A program made the translations under genes and the position numbers. Positions 12,196 to 64,000 of a DNA stretch of 64,000 bases are shown piece by piece. Origin of the DNA: Cricetomys ansorgei (taxonomy: Eukaryota > Chordata > Mammalia > Rodentia > Nesomyidae); assembly GCA_026225945.1 (NCBI GenBank), contig JAMJFZ010001074.1, positions 867,001 to 931,000 of the forward strand, given 5' to 3'. The notes under the pieces are model-generated. The model worked only from the letters and a program-made list of their open reading frames with translations. It made no database searches and was not told where the DNA came from. Each line of letters starts with the position of its first letter. Position 1 is the stretch's first letter.

Positions 12196-12260
12196 TTTTA
12201 TTTTTAAAAGGACATACTTATATAAAGATTGCATATTTTATTATGACATTTCCTAATAAA
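12196..12260 (+). promoter_or_regulatory. TENT2: Candidate CPEs upstream of a proximal poly(A) signal
   Basis: TTTTAT elements at 12196-12201 and 12236-12241 precede AATAAA at 12255-12260 by 53 and 13 nt. This is the layout of a cytoplasmic polyadenylation element plus hexanucleotide. It is notable because TENT2 itself performs cytoplasmic polyadenylation. Such short motifs also arise by chance in AT-rich UTRs. Confidence 0.4.
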
Positions 12261-13386
12261 CTCTTTGATTTTAAAATGTATTTTTGAAAATGTTTACATT
12301 GATGATTAGTAGTATTATGGCATGACTTTTCAGCATAAAATATATTTTGAGAAATTACCTGAACTAATAAGGTTTTGATATAATTTCAAGTAATTGTACC
12401 ACATGTTAATAATAAAGAACTATGTGGAATTTTGTAAAGGATCTAATTAGTACACACAATGAAACTGGCAGTAGACAACTGTCTAACTCAGTTCTAGTCA
12501 AGTGAAGATTCAAGTCAGTTACTCAGTTACTTGAAGCAGATGAAATCTTTTATTCAATGAAATCACTGTGGAGTCTTGAAATACTGGACAATTGCCTTAA
12601 GTCTTCACTTGACTCCCTGGGACAGACCGTCTCTGAGGTGTGTCTACATTAGTGTTTCATCAGCACGTCACACCTTGCTTTGGTAGATCTGGAGGTTGCT
12701 TTAGACTCTGTGTTGAAACAATACATTTTGCACTGTTGTATTGGGAGCACTAACGGCAGTTAGTGACTTGTTAATGAACTGTTTGAAAGTCTCTGACTTA
12801 GACATTTTGGAAAAATGAAGTTTCCTATGCTTTCTGATAGCGCAGTGCAGTGTGCACTGTGGCTTTACCTCCGTTGTTCCTGATTTTATTTTCCTCGTGA
12901 TAGGAAACAGCAGAAAACTGAAGCATCAAAGTTAAGATTATATCCTATTTGTAGAATCAGATTTCTGTGGATTATAATGTAAACTGGAATTTTTAGGCAG
13001 TAAGCCACTACACAGTGTTTTAGATAAGACAATAAAGTTATAAATAAAAGTTTAATGTTTATACAAAAACCTTTTTTAGTATTTCTTTTCCACATGAAAA
13101 TAGCTTCAGATATAAGCTATGCTGTTTATTAAGATTGTTTTTAGTTCATGTAAATATTTGTAAATTGGTCAGTACCTGTAAATTTAAATATAAAAAGTAC
13201 TCTTGAAGGCAGTTTTAACTTTTCAAAGATTGCAGACTTCTTGTAGGCCTACTGTGGTACAGTTTGTGCCACTAAACTATTTTTTGCAGACCAATTAAAA
13301 ACCTAAAACTTATTTTTTCTTTGACTTATAAAGGGTGCGTATTTTCTTTTTCTTTTAAGTTTAAATTTTTGTATGCTGTCAATTGG

Positions 13387-13392
13387 AATAAA
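13387..13392 (+). terminator. TENT2: Likely distal poly(A) signal of TENT2
   Basis: AATAAA is followed about 15-35 nt later by a TG/T-rich stretch resembling a cleavage-stimulation element. The mRNA end is inferred, not observed. Confidence 0.5.
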
Positions 13393-13415
13393 GTTTATAC
13401 CTGGAAATTGTTGAG

Positions 13416-15019
13416 GTGTTATTTTTCTTTGAAAGTCATTGTGTTTGTAATGAGATTGAGGCTGTAATTAACTTATCTGAATCTAATTGTGCTTGGTTGT
13501 TTAATGCACAGAATCCTGGAATGACTTCATCTGTGGTTAAGCCCGTTAACCACCTTATCTCTGGTATTATTAGGAATAAAGTTTTCCACATGGGTCAGTT
13601 TAGAATACTGATCTGTAATACTTTTGATGCAGTTAAGCTTTTTATATATGAATTATTTTTTCTTGAAAATATCCCTAAGATTTATTCCATACTGCAGCTC
13701 TGTCTCAGAATGTGTTGAGTATGATAGTTTAGTGGTGACCCAGGAATGTTTGTAATTAGCACTCACTTAGGGTTGGGTGCTCTGCTCTGCTGCAGCATTA
13801 TGACATTTAATAAAGCCTCAGAATTTACCATAGTGTGGACTCTTGCATTTGCCATCCTGTTCTCAGTTTTCAGTGCCTCACCCTACTATTGAAATGATTT
13901 GTTGTTACAAGTAGGCCAAGGAGCTAATAAATTTACCTCCTAGAACTAATAGGCCAGCACCTAAGACCGTATACTTGTGGCAGTCCGGCTGTATCAGGTT
14001 AATATATGATTTCCTTGCTGGGGATACAATTTGTATACACAAGACAGGTGTTTTACCCACTGAGCTGTAAGTCCCACAGCAAGGGACTTAAATTATTTTC
14101 AATTTTGTGTGAATACTACATTTAATTTTGTGTTATATGTTGCTCATTCCATTTCTATATACTGTATGTGTTCTTAAAGTATTGTTAGTGTTACGAGTAT
14201 GGACTCTAAACAATTGTAAGTTTGGGGTTAGTTTGAACTAGCATATTGGCAAAAACAGTGGTAGTCTGCCAATATACTCCTCTGTCCACAATCCCAATGT
14301 ACAGCATAGACACTGGTGTAACTGGAGAACATCCTACCTCCCTGTGTCACTTAGCAACTGTAAGTAGGATCTTCTGTAATTAAAAACAAAGGTTTGGAAT
14401 TCTAGCCAAAGTCCTTTTCAGGAAAGAATTCTTTCCTGCTAACTGTACAACTCAACAGGTTTTGGCGTTTTCAGAAGCATTCATTAAATTTCGTGGTGTG
14501 CCCTAGATACTTGTTCATCCCTAAGAGCTTGGGAAGAACTGGGGCGGTGGGTCAGAGATGGACAAGAGCTGTCTACTGGATATCAGTATGCTCTGTAGGC
14601 TGCTTTGAGTTCCTGGAGAGAAACAGTGAGTTCAAACCTGGGGATTTCAGAGAAAGGTGGTGATCTTGAATAAGTAAACAGGACAGGCCTTTCAGGCCGA
14701 AGGAATTCTATTTGCTATGGTGTAAATACCTGATTTCTAAAAGTGGATTAGTCAGGATTTGATCTTTCAGAGGATCTTGAGCTTTAGTCCTAGAGTAGTC
14801 CTTGAGAGGTTAAGCACTGGCTTTACATGATCCATTGAGATCTCAGTCTTTGGGTAAGTGTGAGTTTGAGATAGAGGTTCTGTTGAACAGTCGGGCCTGA
14901 TGGAGCATTTGTTCCCCGTTGTCAGCTTAGCAGTTGGGCCTTATTGTCTATAAACTGGCACCATAACAAGCAAGACCCTGGATGGGTGCTGCCTCGATTT
15001 GGCATAAACTGTTGGAACC
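13416..15019. other. TENT2-CMYA5 intergenic region
   Basis: This short intergenic stretch contains two more AATAAA hexamers and a decayed ID/tRNA-SINE-like fragment on the minus strand (about 14015-14085). The rest looks like unique sequence. GC content rises toward the right end, where the CMYA5 promoter begins. Confidence 0.5.

Positions 15020-64000
<48,981 letters not shown>

Larger units (their letters stand above)
12085..13415 (+). other. TENT2: TENT2 3' UTR (end inferred)
   Basis: AT-rich sequence follows the stop. AATAAA hexamers are at 12255, 12411, 13031 and 13387. The 13387 signal is followed by a GT-rich stretch (about 13406-13425), so I infer the main end near 13410. The 12255 signal could give a short isoform. 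Further hexamers at 13575 and 13809 mean a longer UTR is possible. A Pumilio-type octamer TGTAAATA lies at 13149-13156. Confidence 0.6.

Overview
This window is mammalian nuclear DNA from a muroid rodent. The evidence is spliced genes with GT..AG introns, many B1, ID, B4-type and B2/B3 SINEs, a rodent-type L1 3' end, a URR1-like hAT element, CA/TG microsatellites, and older MIR/L2/L1 relics. I could not fix the species. Several B1 copies share a tail variant (ACAACAGAGAAACC) that differs from the B1 consensus I know best. Two protein genes lie head-to-tail on the + strand, matching the known mammalian order TENT2 (PAPD4/GLD2) then CMYA5 (myospryn).

Positions 1-13.4 kb hold the 3' end of TENT2: its last four coding exons (127 codons, ending in a stop at 12082-12084) and a 3' UTR of about 1.3 kb. 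The short intergenic gap (about 1.9 kb) ends in a CpG-rich promoter. From 15.37 kb CMYA5 begins with a short, very acidic first exon, followed by a 25.9-kb intron 1 that is mostly repeats and unique noncoding sequence. The 9.7-kb giant exon 2 (41452-51150) encodes the long, acidic, Ser/Pro/Glu-rich body of myospryn. Four small exons then encode the TRIM-like coiled coil, including a 23-nt micro-exon. The FN3 and B30.2/SPRY exons lie beyond the window.

The most striking features are in exon 2. First, the frame is broken three times: one base short near 46.06 kb, one base extra near 49.47 kb, and one base short near 49.6 kb. The exon is otherwise open over more than 3,200 codons, and its length is one base short of what the flanking splice phases need. 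This is either sequence/assembly error or a very recent loss of function. Second, the segment at about 42.98-44.54 kb is a degenerate array of about ten units of 47-55 codons with a 102-109 codon higher-order period.

The genes are unrelated in function. TENT2 is a cytoplasmic non-canonical poly(A) polymerase. CMYA5 is a striated-muscle scaffold at costameres and Z-disc/junctional sites. I found no bacterial-type features, CRISPR arrays or bona fide tRNA genes.
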